Source: DASCNA01 sp036011305
GTDB taxonomy: Bacteria > Verrucomicrobiota > Lentisphaeria > Victivallales > GWF2-38-69
Direction of reading: 5' to 3'
NCBI GenBank assembly: GCA_036011305.1
Contig: DASCNA010000068.1
Location: 1 to 25,227 of the forward strand
DNA: 25,227 nt
Part shown: positions 1 to 8,135 of the stretch, piece by piece
How positions within the stretch are numbered: position 1 is the stretch's first letter
How the letters are laid out: every line of letters begins with the position of its first letter
Notes under the pieces: generated by a model
Databases searched by the model: none
The model's input: only the letters and a program-made list of their open reading frames with translations
Told to the model about the DNA's origin: nothing
Position numbers and translations under genes: made by a program

Positions 1-50
1 ATGATTATATAGTTTTTGATTAAAAATATTTTTTATTGATACATAAAAAA

Positions 51-80
51 TTATTAAAAATTTGATTTTATATATATAAT
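51..80 (+). promoter_or_regulatory. Putative promoter of the haem gene block
   Basis: A perfect TATAAT lies at 75-80, about 58 bp before the first gene. The best -35 match is a poor TTATTA at 51-56 with an 18-bp spacer. The whole of 1-138 is very AT-rich, so chance matches are likely. I see no riboswitch fold or other gene in 1-138. Confidence 0.25.
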
Positions 81-138
81 AGGCACTGTAAATATTCTGT
101 TTTCATAAATTTAATTATTAACTTTAGACTTAAGTAAA

Positions 139-1605
139 ATGGATAATAGCAACTTAAAAACTTTTCCAATCAACCTTCAGCTCGGAGGAAGAAAATGTCT
201 GATTGTAGGAGGAGGAAAGGTAGCTTCCAGAAAAATAGATAAGTTACTGGACTCTGGATCCGATATTACTGTAATCTGCACAAAACCTTCACAAAAAATT
301 AAAGAGCTAGGAGACAGCGGAGCTATTAATTTGATAAACCGTAATTTTTACTTGGATGATATCCTGGGATTTTTTCTTGTTTATGCTTCTACTAATGACA
401 GAGCTTTAAACGATAAAATACTTGACGCCTGCCATAAACATAATATTCTATGCTGTGCAGTAGATGTAAACTGGAAAAAAGGTACATTTATAACTCCGGC
501 TTCATTTCACAATGAAGGAGTGACTGTATCGATAGCTTCCGGTGGGAAATCATGTTCATATACTAAGCACATAAAAAATCACCTGAAAAAACATAACAGG
601 AAAATTAGAGAAATTGACTTGATGGTTATTGGGACTGACCATAGATGTTTAAGCACAAATAAAAGAGAGTTTTTTCATAATTTATGCAATAACAGCATAA
701 TAAAAGATATGTTAAATAATATTTTAGGTATTCATGAATTTATGTTGATTAACACCTGTAACAGGGTTGAATTAATAGCCATCGCTTCTACCGATGAGAT
801 TACAAAAAAACTTGTCTTGAAAATATTAAACTTTGACAGCCTTGATGAATCAAAATACTATGTAAAATACAGCACAGAAGCATTCAGACATCTGTCGTTT
901 TTAGCTGCGGGCATTTATTCGCAGTTAATTGGAGAAAACCATATAACATACCAGATTAAGCAGGCTATTGATAATTCAGATGAACTTAATATTGCAGGTT
1001 CAATGCTTAAAAACTGTATTGATGCATCACTGGCTATTGCAAAAAAAATAAGAAATAACACTGCTTCGATCATTAAGCCCAAAGAAATTGAAGATCTGAC
1101 AATTTTATATATTAATGAATATTTAAGCCAGCCTAAACAATTAAACATTGCAGTAATTGGAACAGGAAATATCGGGAAGCTGATTATTAATAAGTTAAAA
1201 CAGGCAAATGCGAATATACTCTGGTTTTATCACAGCAGAAAACCTTCTGAAGATGATATTACTTTATTTAAAATTACTGATTTGAATGAATATAGCAATA
1301 AAGTTGATATATTAATTTCTGCAGTTTCTTCAGATTCACCTATTATAACAAAAAAGAACAGTTTTAATAATCTTATTAAAGCTATTGATTTGGGGATTCC
1401 CAGAAATATATCTCAGGATTTTAGCGATAATACTATTAATATAGATGATTTGAAATACTGGTATAGAAAAAATATCTGCTCAATAGAAACTATCATAGAT
1501 ATTTGTGAAAAAATCTTTAAGGAAAATCAAAACAGTTATGAAAAAATCTTCAATAACTTTAAAAACTGGAGCCAGAGGCAGCAATTTATCAAAACTTCAG
1601 TCTAA
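139..1605 (+). CDS. hemA: Fused precorrin-2 dehydrogenase / glutamyl-tRNA reductase (SirC-HemA)
   Basis: This 488-residue protein joins two tetrapyrrole enzymes. Residues about 8-155 are a SirC/Met8/CysG-N domain that oxidises precorrin-2 (NAD+) and in some relatives inserts iron. It shows the dinucleotide loop GGGKVASRK (24-32), the catalytic-type Asp109 in CAVD and the SIASGGKS strand (131-138). Residues about 160-488 are glutamyl-tRNA reductase, which makes glutamate-1-semialdehyde from Glu-tRNA. It has the nucleophile Cys207 in NTCNRVE, His251 in RHLSFLAAG, GE at 265-266, an NADPH fold at IAVIGTGNIGK (337-347) and IDLGIPRNI (416-424). The C-terminal dimerisation region is only about 60 residues, shorter than in ordinary HemA of about 420 residues. 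SirC-HemA fusions are known in some clostridia, from memory. The ATG has no good Shine-Dalgarno site. The last 68 nt overlap the next gene in another frame. Neither hemB nor hemL is in view. Confidence 0.9.
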   Translation: MDNSNLKTFPINLQLGGRKCLIVGGGKVASRKIDKLLDSGSDITVICTKPSQKIKELGDSGAINLINRNFYLDDILGFFLVYASTNDRALNDKILDACHKHNILCCAVDVNWKKGTFITPASFHNEGVTVSIASGGKSCSYTKHIKNHLKKHNRKIREIDLMVIGTDHRCLSTNKREFFHNLCNNSIIKDMLNNILGIHEFMLINTCNRVELIAIASTDEITKKLVLKILNFDSLDESKYYVKYSTEAFRHLSFLAAGIYSQLIGENHITYQIKQAIDNSDELNIAGSMLKNCIDASLAIAKKIRNNTASIIKPKEIEDLTILYINEYLSQPKQLNIAVIGTGNIGKLIINKLKQANANILWFYHSRKPSEDDITLFKITDLNEYSNKVDILISAVSSDSPIITKKNSFNNLIKAIDLGIPRNISQDFSDNTINIDDLKYWYRKNICSIETIIDICEKIFKENQNSYEKIFNNFKNWSQRQQFIKTSV

Positions 1606-3679
1606 ATTTGCAAAAGATAAACTTGAGTCGCTCTTTCCATTTATAAATATAGAATTTAAATATTTGGAAACACCTGGAGACAGAGACAAAAAAACCAATC
1701 TTCAAAACACATCAGATAACTTTTTTACTGAAGATCTGGATGATGCCCTGCTAAGAGAAAAGTTGGATATGGCTGTCCATAGTGCCAAAGATATCCCTTA
1801 TCCAATTAGTGAAGGTTTAGACTGGTTTTGGCTCCCCTGGAATGAAGACAGACGTGATGTCACTGTAGTAAATTCAAAAGAAGTATTACAGAAAAACGAT
1901 CCTGTTATCGGCATAAGCAGCTATCGGAGAGAAGCCTATGCTTTAAAAAGATGGCCAAATGCAGTAATTAAGCCCATCAGAGGAAATATAGAAGAAAGAA
2001 TTAAACAGCTTGATGACAGGAAATATGATATCATTATAACAGCCGCAGCCGCTCTGCACAGATTAAACCTGTCAAAACGTATTGCAGAATATATTCCTTT
2101 AGAAGAACTGATGACACCAGAAGCTCAGGGCTATCTAGCAGTAACATATACAGCAGGAAATACTTTATTGAACTTTTTAAAACAATATTTTTTCAAGGAA
2201 GTAGTTATTGCCGGTGCAGGACCTGGATCTTATAAACTTGCATCTCTTGCAACAATCGAGGCATTAAAAAATTGTGATATATGCCTACATGATGCTCTTA
2301 TTGACTATAAATTATTAAGTTTTATACCTCCTTTGGCAGAAAGTATTTATGTAGGCAAACGTGAATACAAGGATAGTACTACACAAGAATACATAAATAA
2401 TGCTCTGATAGATTATGCCAGGCAGGGTAAAAAAGTTGTTAGATTAAAAGGCGGAGATCCCGGTATTTTTGCAAGAATAACAGAAGAAACCAAATTACTT
2501 GAAAAACACCATATCCCATTTAGGGTTATTCCCGGAATATCAAGTATGTCGGCAGCAACATCTACAACAGGACTCATTCTTACAACAAGAGGACTGTCAA
2601 GAGGATTTAAAGTAGCCACTCTGAGAATTAAAAAAAGTAAACATGCTGTAGGGTTATCAGAAGATGAACTTCATGATTTCCCATTTGTCTTCTTTATGTG
2701 TGTATCACAGATAGAAGTGTTGATTGACTATCTTCTGAATAACAATTTCTCAAAATCAAAGCCTCTATCCATAGTTTTTGAAGCAGGCATGGACAAACAG
2801 AATATACTATTGTCAACAATAGGCAGTATAGTAGCTGATCTGAAACATCACGATAAAACAACAGAAGCCGGGTTAATTATTGTAGGTGACAGAGCTGACA
2901 AGGTAAACCTTTTTAAACATTACGGTGTATTCAGGCATAGAAAAATTCTCTTAACATGCAGTGAAACTTTGCTAGACAAAGCTTCTGAGTATATTCATAA
3001 TTTCGGAGGACTTCCAATTGGACGTCCTATGATAACAAACTCAATACAAAAAACTGAAAATTTGATAAACCATGTAGAGAATTCAGACTGGCTAATTATT
3101 ACATCTCCTACTTCCATAAAAATTTTTATGGAGTTTATAATAGAAAATTCATATGATTTTAGAAAACTGCCTAAAATATTCGTCTGCGGGAAAGGATCTG
3201 CTGAATACCTTAAACAGTATAATATTACACCTGATGCTATTGCAGAAAACAATTTCGGCAGTGAAGGGATTATTCAATGTTATCAAAGATTTATAACTAA
3301 AACAGATAAAGTTTTAAGACTGCGTTCAGATATAGCCTCAGGTGAAATAACTGAGCATATGAAAAAAAACTGGATAAAAATAACAGATAAAATATTATAT
3401 AAAAACGAATACGTCAGCTATAACGATAAACCTGAGTTTGACTTTGCAGTTTTTGCCAGCTCATCTGCTGTTAAATCATTTATTAAAAACTGGGGAATTA
3501 ATTCTCTAGAAGGAAAAACTGTAGTGGCAGTAGGCACAAAAACAAAATCAACTATACTGAATAACAGTATCAATTGTAAATTACTGATTTCACCTATAGC
3601 TACACTCGAAAGCTGTATTGATTTCCTAGCTCTGGAAACAATAAAAACAGACTTAATCAATATTATAAAAACAGACTAA
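1538..3679 (+). CDS. hemC-cobA-hemD: Fused truncated HemC / CobA (SUMT) / HemD protein
   Basis: This 713-residue protein has three domains in a row. Numbering is from the ATG at 1538; a GTG at 1505 would add 11 residues. Residues 1-219 are hydroxymethylbilane synthase domains 1 and 2: GARGS near the N-terminus, Asp85 in VHSAKDIP, Arg130/131 in SSYRREA, Arg148/154 in IRGNIEER and AALHRLNL. This numbering almost matches the E. coli enzyme. Domain 3, which carries the cofactor-binding Cys in all classical HemC, is missing, and the HemC part has no cysteine. At about 222 the protein passes directly into uroporphyrinogen-III methyltransferase: VVIAGAGPGS, KRE, RLKGGDPGIF, VIPGISS. Two SUMT motifs are degenerate: FARITEE replaces FGRGgEE, and the TGH after the THR-type strand is absent. 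From about 466 to the end it is a uroporphyrinogen-III synthase fold with IITSPTS, FGSEGII and FAVFASSSAV. Together the domains convert porphobilinogen to precorrin-2. AAGGA at 1519-1523 lies rather far upstream of the ATG. The start overlaps hemA by 68 nt. Confidence 0.88.
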   Translation: MKKSSITLKTGARGSNLSKLQSKFAKDKLESLFPFINIEFKYLETPGDRDKKTNLQNTSDNFFTEDLDDALLREKLDMAVHSAKDIPYPISEGLDWFWLPWNEDRRDVTVVNSKEVLQKNDPVIGISSYRREAYALKRWPNAVIKPIRGNIEERIKQLDDRKYDIIITAAAALHRLNLSKRIAEYIPLEELMTPEAQGYLAVTYTAGNTLLNFLKQYFFKEVVIAGAGPGSYKLASLATIEALKNCDICLHDALIDYKLLSFIPPLAESIYVGKREYKDSTTQEYINNALIDYARQGKKVVRLKGGDPGIFARITEETKLLEKHHIPFRVIPGISSMSAATSTTGLILTTRGLSRGFKVATLRIKKSKHAVGLSEDELHDFPFVFFMCVSQIEVLIDYLLNNNFSKSKPLSIVFEAGMDKQNILLSTIGSIVADLKHHDKTTEAGLIIVGDRADKVNLFKHYGVFRHRKILLTCSETLLDKASEYIHNFGGLPIGRPMITNSIQKTENLINHVENSDWLIITSPTSIKIFMEFIIENSYDFRKLPKIFVCGKGSAEYLKQYNITPDAIAENNFGSEGIIQCYQRFITKTDKVLRLRSDIASGEITEHMKKNWIKITDKILYKNEYVSYNDKPEFDFAVFASSSAVKSFIKNWGINSLEGKTVVAVGTKTKSTILNNSINCKLLISPIATLESCIDFLALETIKTDLINIIKTD

Positions 3680-3713
3680 GCTCTTTATTAATTACTTTAA
3701 AAACGGTATTATT

Positions 3714-5225
3714 ATGTTCACAAATTACATAAAAAAAATTCTTGATGCCAGAATATATGATCTTGCTATTGAGACACCTATAAACCACATGGAACTTTTA
3801 AGCGATCAATACAGTAATAATATTTATGTAAAAAGGGAAGACCTTCAGCCTGTTCACTCTTTTAAAATCAGGGGTGCATATAATAAAATTGATAAATTAT
3901 CCGATACAGATAAAGAGAAAGGAGTTATTGCCGCTTCAGCAGGCAATCATGCGCAGGGCGTTGCGTTGGCGGCTATGAAAAAAAAGATTAAAGCTACAAT
4001 TGTAATGCCTAAAACAACTCCTGAAATTAAAGTTGATGCTGTGAGATCCTATGGTGCAAATGTAGAGCTTTTCGGTGATAATTTTGATGAAGCCTACGAT
4101 TACGCATGCAAACTTCAAAAAGAACATAAATATGTTTTTATACATCCATATGATGATAAAGATGTAATTGCTGGTCAGGGGACAATCGGTATGGAAATAG
4201 CAAGGCAGGTGAGCATACCTCCTGAAGCTATCTTTATTCCTGTCGGCGGCGGCGGTTTAATTTCCGGGATCGCATATTATATCAAATATCTATGGCCTGA
4301 AGTAAAAATAATAGGGGTTGAATCAGAAGATTCAGCCTGTTTATACCAAGCTTTGAAAAAAAACAGAAGAGTAATATTAGATAGTGTAGGTATATTTGCA
4401 GATGGCGTGGCTGTTAAACAGATAGGTAAGGAACCATATAAAATTGCAAAAAAATATGTTGATGAAGTAATAACTGTTAAAACAGATGAAATATGCGCAG
4501 CAATAAAAGATCTCTTTAATGATAATAGATCAATTGCTGAACCTGCAGGAGCATTAAGCATAGCAGGATTAAAAAAATATATAGAAAAATATAAAATCAC
4601 AGACAAGAATCTGCTTGCGATTGAAACCGGAGCAAATGTAAATTTCGACAGGTTAAGGCTTATTTCAGAAAGAGCAGATTTAGGAGAAAACAAAGAGGCT
4701 CTTTTTGCAGTCACAATAAAAGAGGAACCTGGCAGTTTTAAAAGTTTCTGTAAAACTCTGGCCAATTATAACATCACTGAATTCAATTACAGGTATTCTG
4801 ATAATGAAAAAGCAAACATATTTGTTGGCTTACAGCTGTCTGATATTACTCATAAGGAAAACATAATAAACAATATTAAAGAAGATCACTATTCAGTAAT
4901 TGACCTGTCTGATAATGAACTGGCTAAACTGCATGCCAGGCATATGGTAGGTGGACATTTGACAAAAGAAATGAATGAAGAAATTTTCAGATTTCAGTTT
5001 CCTGAACGCTCAGGCGCACTTGCAGATTTTCTAAACCAGATGAAAGATAACTGGAATATTACAATGTTTCATTACAGAAATCACGGCACTGATTACGGAA
5101 GAGTCTTCTTGGGGATACAAATCCCTCCTGAAGAACAAATTTTATTTAATAAATTTTTAAAACAGATAAACTATCGCTATCATAGAGAAAAGGATAATCC
5201 TGTTTACAGTCTGTTTTTAAATTAA
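3714..5225 (+). CDS. ilvA: Threonine ammonia-lyase, biosynthetic (IlvA)
   Basis: This 503-residue protein is close to the 514 residues of E. coli IlvA. It is a PLP enzyme that deaminates L-threonine to 2-oxobutanoate, the first step of isoleucine synthesis, in the cytosol. Lys51 in HSFKIRGAY is the PLP Schiff-base lysine. AASAGNHAQGVA (73-84) and the phosphate-binding VGGGGLISG (177-185) are typical of fold-type II. Residues about 325-400 and 423-503 form the two ACT-like regulatory repeats (EEPGSFKSF and PERSGALADF), so feedback control by isoleucine is expected. It follows the HemC-CobA-HemD gene by 34 nt with no terminator and only a weak Shine-Dalgarno site, so cotranscription is likely. 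Nothing links it to tetrapyrroles. The acetolactate synthase gene ilvB lies at the far end of the window on the other strand. Confidence 0.95.
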   Translation: MFTNYIKKILDARIYDLAIETPINHMELLSDQYSNNIYVKREDLQPVHSFKIRGAYNKIDKLSDTDKEKGVIAASAGNHAQGVALAAMKKKIKATIVMPKTTPEIKVDAVRSYGANVELFGDNFDEAYDYACKLQKEHKYVFIHPYDDKDVIAGQGTIGMEIARQVSIPPEAIFIPVGGGGLISGIAYYIKYLWPEVKIIGVESEDSACLYQALKKNRRVILDSVGIFADGVAVKQIGKEPYKIAKKYVDEVITVKTDEICAAIKDLFNDNRSIAEPAGALSIAGLKKYIEKYKITDKNLLAIETGANVNFDRLRLISERADLGENKEALFAVTIKEEPGSFKSFCKTLANYNITEFNYRYSDNEKANIFVGLQLSDITHKENIINNIKEDHYSVIDLSDNELAKLHARHMVGGHLTKEMNEEIFRFQFPERSGALADFLNQMKDNWNITMFHYRNHGTDYGRVFLGIQIPPEEQILFNKFLKQINYRYHREKDNPVYSLFLN

Positions 5226-5243
5226 AATTTCTATTGAGTATTT

Positions 5244-5270
5244 ATATATGAAGCCAGCATATATTATAAT
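5244..5270 (+). promoter_or_regulatory. Inverted repeat abutting a TATAAT box
   Basis: A perfect 7-bp inverted repeat ATATATG/CATATAT (5244-5250 and 5258-5264, spacer AAGCCAG) directly abuts TATAAT at 5265-5270, upstream of the alpha/beta hydrolase. It sits where a -35/-10 spacer would be, so it may be a repressor operator. I find no convincing -35 element. The arms are alternating AT sequence, so chance is possible. Confidence 0.3.
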
Positions 5271-5306
5271 ATACAAGAAGATACTCATGAAAAGCAGGAC
5301 CTTAAT

Positions 5307-6269
5307 ATGTTAAAAAGACTTCCAATACGTTATAAATTAAATTTTTTTTACTGGAAAAAACATAATCTGGCTCAATTACATAAAAAAAGTAAAATAATTG
5401 AAACGCTCAAAGGTCCGATAGAATACTCTTTATCTGGTCGAGGAGAGGAGGTCATTGCTGCAGTTCATGGTGCTCCGGGTAATTTCCATCAATGTGATTA
5501 TATTTTTTACGGCCTCAGTAAATCCAAATATAAATTTCTTTCATGGTCTCGTCCCGGTTATTTAGGTACACCTTTACTGAATAATAGATCTGTTGATGAC
5601 CAGACTGAAGTATTAGCAGCATTACTTGATGCATTGAATATTAAGAAAGTCATTATATCAGCCTTCTCATGCGGAGCACCTTTCGGGATCAATTTCGTGT
5701 TAAAATATCCTGATAGATCAAATGCCTTAATTCTGGATTCACCAGTAGCGCACAGGATGAAAATTACGGCGGATGATATATTTATGAGTATAACTGATTC
5801 TGTTTTTTTAACTGATTTTGGTCAATGGTTTATTGGATTGTTCTATTCTTCCAATTTACGTATTCCTCTGAAAATGTTAATTTCACGCCTCAGCACACTA
5901 TCGAAAAAAGAGATAGATAAAACTACAAATCATCTAGTCCAGGATAGATACAAAGCTGATTCGATCTATAGTTCAATATTACAGGCCACACAACCATTTA
6001 GTTTCAATAGAAAAGGATATAGAAACGATATAAAGGTTTTTAAACATCTAAATGAATTACCTTTTGATAAAATTAAAATTCCGACATTAATAATACATGG
6101 CACTAAAGACAGTGATGTTCCAATTGAACATGGAAAATATCTAAAAAAACGTATCCTTAATTCAGAATTATTATTAATTGAAAACGCTACACATCTTACA
6201 CTGCTTACCGATGAAGAGAAAATATTAAAACGGAAAAAAATATTTCTGGAAAATGTCTTTCAAAATTGA
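5307..6269 (+). CDS. Alpha/beta hydrolase, unknown substrate
   Basis: This 320-residue protein has the alpha/beta hydrolase fold. The oxyanion-hole strand AAVHGAPGN is at 51-59. The nucleophile elbow AFSCGAPFG gives Ser121; its first small residue is Ala rather than the usual Gly. The acid is probably Asp268 in IHGTKDSDVP, and the base His296 in ENATHLTLL. A cap region lies around 150-250. There is no signal peptide, so it should act in the cytosol, although the N-terminus is basic and aromatic (KLNFFYWKKH). An AGGA at 5296-5299, 7 nt before the ATG, supports this start. It appears to be transcribed on its own, with a candidate promoter upstream and about 510 bp of gene-free DNA after it. The fold is certain; esterase, lipase and C-C hydrolase activities cannot be told apart from sequence. 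Confidence 0.85.
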   Translation: MLKRLPIRYKLNFFYWKKHNLAQLHKKSKIIETLKGPIEYSLSGRGEEVIAAVHGAPGNFHQCDYIFYGLSKSKYKFLSWSRPGYLGTPLLNNRSVDDQTEVLAALLDALNIKKVIISAFSCGAPFGINFVLKYPDRSNALILDSPVAHRMKITADDIFMSITDSVFLTDFGQWFIGLFYSSNLRIPLKMLISRLSTLSKKEIDKTTNHLVQDRYKADSIYSSILQATQPFSFNRKGYRNDIKVFKHLNELPFDKIKIPTLIIHGTKDSDVPIEHGKYLKKRILNSELLLIENATHLTLLTDEEKILKRKKIFLENVFQN

Positions 6270-6294
6270 TTAATACCAATCCGCCTAAATATTT

Positions 6295-6313
6295 TCCATT
6301 AAAAACTAATGGA
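6295..6313 (+). terminator. Weak stem-loop after the hydrolase gene
   Basis: TCCATTA and TAATGGA pair over 7 bp around the loop AAAAC, 25 nt after the stop codon. No clean T-run follows (only GTTTTTA about 10 nt later), so it is a poor intrinsic terminator and may instead be an RNA 3'-end structure. Confidence 0.25.
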
Positions 6314-6724
6314 GGGCAAAGTTTTTATCAAGCTTTTGCATGACCATTCCGAACCGTTAATATGAGCATCATCATTCTATATGAATATTTCAGATTAAAT
6401 AACCTCAATAGTTATGTTTTCGTACAAGAAATTTTAAAATATTCTTAAAAAAAAGAAACTTCTTTGCTTTTCCCCCCTCTGGTTTTCTTGCATTCTGTTT
6501 TAAAAAAGTACTCAAGGTAATATAACTCTTCATATGTAGCGACATCTAAATTTTTGATTTTTACGTGATTCAACTTCTATATTTTATCACTATATGTTGA
6601 CTATAAATATCATACAGGATTAATGGGTTTATTTCTCTAATTCTCACATTCAAAAAAGTCTGTTTTTTCTTTCAATTAATATAAAAAAAGTATTGAAATA
6701 GAATCCTTTTCTACTTTAATCTTT

Positions 6725-6742
6725 TTGTTAGTGAATTAACAA
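6725..6742 (+). promoter_or_regulatory. Dyad upstream of the micro-protein/amidase pair
   Basis: TTGTTA and TAACAA form a perfect 6-bp inverted repeat with spacer GTGAAT, 40 nt before the ATG at 6782. It overlaps a possible -35 TTAACA (6736-6741), with AATAAT 15 bp later as a weak -10. It could be an operator, but the motif is short and AT-rich. Confidence 0.2.
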
Positions 6743-6781
6743 TTCAACTTTTTTGAAATAATCTAAATAACAGGATTTTGC

Positions 6782-6985
6782 ATGCTAACCATATATAAAT
6801 TAGATACCAATAATAACAAATTTAAGAGAAACATATATCTTTTTCTTTTCATAGCGGGTTTAGTGATTGTCATTTTTGCGTTAATAAAACATATCCAATA
6901 TGTGGAATTTGCAGGATCATTACTGATGATCGCGAGTGCTTTAATGTATTCCTATCGCATTACTAAAGAAAAATATGAAAGATAA
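6782..6985 (+). CDS. Two-helix membrane micro-protein, function unknown
   Basis: This 67-residue protein has two predicted membrane helices, about 17-36 (LFLFIAGLVIVIFALI) and 42-58 (EFAGSLLMIASALMYSY), joined by a short loop. The ends are basic or polar (NNNKFKR and ITKEKYER), so both termini are probably cytoplasmic. AGGA at 6772-6775, 6 nt before the ATG, is one of the better ribosome sites here and argues that the gene is real. It ends 19 nt before the secreted amidase gene, so the two are probably transcribed together. I do not recognise the family. A small accessory or anchoring protein for the amidase is a guess from position only. Confidence 0.7.
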   Translation: MLTIYKLDTNNNKFKRNIYLFLFIAGLVIVIFALIKHIQYVEFAGSLLMIASALMYSYRITKEKYER

Positions 6986-7004
6986 GGATTAAATATAAAA
7001 TATC

Positions 7005-7967
7005 ATGAAAAAGCCTTACCTAGCAGTTTTCATTATAATGCCTCTGTTTTTCCTCTGTTCTTTAAATGCATTGGACTTAAAAACAACGTGGTTCAACGGA
7101 AAAAAATATGTATATCTCAAAGACATTGCTAGATATTACGGAATGAACCTGTCTACAAATAAAAAATATGCAAATCTCACAAGCAGATACTCAAATCTGA
7201 AATTTACTTATAACAGTAAAAAAGGGGAAATTAATAATACTATTGTATATTATCTTTATGCCCCAGCTTATATCTCAGGACAACCGATAATAAACATAAA
7301 AGATTTCCAGTATATTATTGAACCGATCTTAAGAAGCAAAGCTCTTAAAAAACAAAATGTTAAAACGGTAATTATTGATCCTGGACACGGCGGTAAGGAC
7401 AGAGGTGCCAAAGGAAGAATAGTTAAAGAAAAGGATATCACTTTAAAAATAGCAAAAAAACTTGCAGATATATTATCAGTTAATGGTTTTAAAGTAATAA
7501 TAACAAGAAACAGAGATGTATACAAATCACTAAATGCAAGGCCTGCTTTAGCTTCATATTATAATGCTGACATTTTTATTTCAATACACTGCAATTCAGC
7601 TGCAAGTAATGTGAAAGGCATAGAAACATATATTTATCCTCCTGCAGGAACTCCTTCAACTTCTTCAATCAGAGCTTCTTCCTATAAAAGACAAAATGGC
7701 GATTTATACGCAGTAAATAGTGCTAGATTAGGATATGAAATTCAGAAAAGCCTACTCAGGACAGGCAGTCCTGACAGAGGAGTGAAACATGCAAGATTTG
7801 CAGTTCTTCGCTTATCCAAGGTTCCGTCTGTATTAATTGAAACAGGCTTTCTTTCATCTACTTCCGAAGAAATTCGTCTAAATTCATACAACTACCAGAA
7901 AAAACTGGCATCTTATATTGCAGATGGAATAATCAAATATAAACAGGCAGTATCACAGGGTACCTAA
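7005..7967 (+). CDS. Secreted N-acetylmuramoyl-L-alanine amidase (Amidase_3)
   Basis: This 320-residue protein is a zinc amidase that cuts the bond between MurNAc and the L-Ala of the stem peptide, acting on septal or general murein. Residues 1-22 are a Sec signal peptide, with cleavage probable after LNA. Residues 25-110 resemble the copper-amine-oxidase-like N-terminal domain found in some cell-wall hydrolases (KKYVYLKDIARYYG). The catalytic domain is about 119-315. His128 in DPGHGGKD, Glu142 in VKEKD and His195 in SIHCNS are the zinc ligands, and Glu279 in LIETGF is the catalytic glutamate, so the set is complete. It is related to AmiA/B/C. I see no LysM or AMIN domain. It sits between the two-helix micro-protein and lptD, which fits envelope remodelling. 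Confidence 0.93.
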   Translation: MKKPYLAVFIIMPLFFLCSLNALDLKTTWFNGKKYVYLKDIARYYGMNLSTNKKYANLTSRYSNLKFTYNSKKGEINNTIVYYLYAPAYISGQPIINIKDFQYIIEPILRSKALKKQNVKTVIIDPGHGGKDRGAKGRIVKEKDITLKIAKKLADILSVNGFKVIITRNRDVYKSLNARPALASYYNADIFISIHCNSAASNVKGIETYIYPPAGTPSTSSIRASSYKRQNGDLYAVNSARLGYEIQKSLLRTGSPDRGVKHARFAVLRLSKVPSVLIETGFLSSTSEEIRLNSYNYQKKLASYIADGIIKYKQAVSQGT

Positions 7968-8135
7968 ATAAATACTTCTAAGTTCACTACCAAATATCCT
8001 CAGAACATTCAAAATCAACTGCACAAAATTGAAAGTTTTATATCAAATTTCTGTAACAGTGTGAACTGAGAGTATTGGTTTATATCAAGAGAAGTACTGA
8101 GAAAAGTAGTTTTGGAATAAAACAATGGTTTATAA

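Larger units (their letters stand above)
6270..6781. other. Gene-poor spacer of about 510 bp
   Basis: I find no convincing gene here. It starts with a small hairpin (6295-6313), has an A8/C6-containing low-complexity stretch near 6446-6478 and ends with a dyad before the 67-residue gene. A 42-codon minus-strand frame (6445-6573, TTG start) has a less AT-driven composition than its surroundings and is discussed in the findings. Confidence 0.5.

Noticed and set aside
1505..1537. GTG start for the HemC fusion adding 11 residues
   Set aside because: HemC homologues begin right at the ATG at 1538, and using it aligns the catalytic residues with E. coli numbering.
4277..4765. 162-codon minus-strand open frame opposite ilvA
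   Set aside because: It is the antisense shadow of a strongly conserved gene, with no family resemblance.
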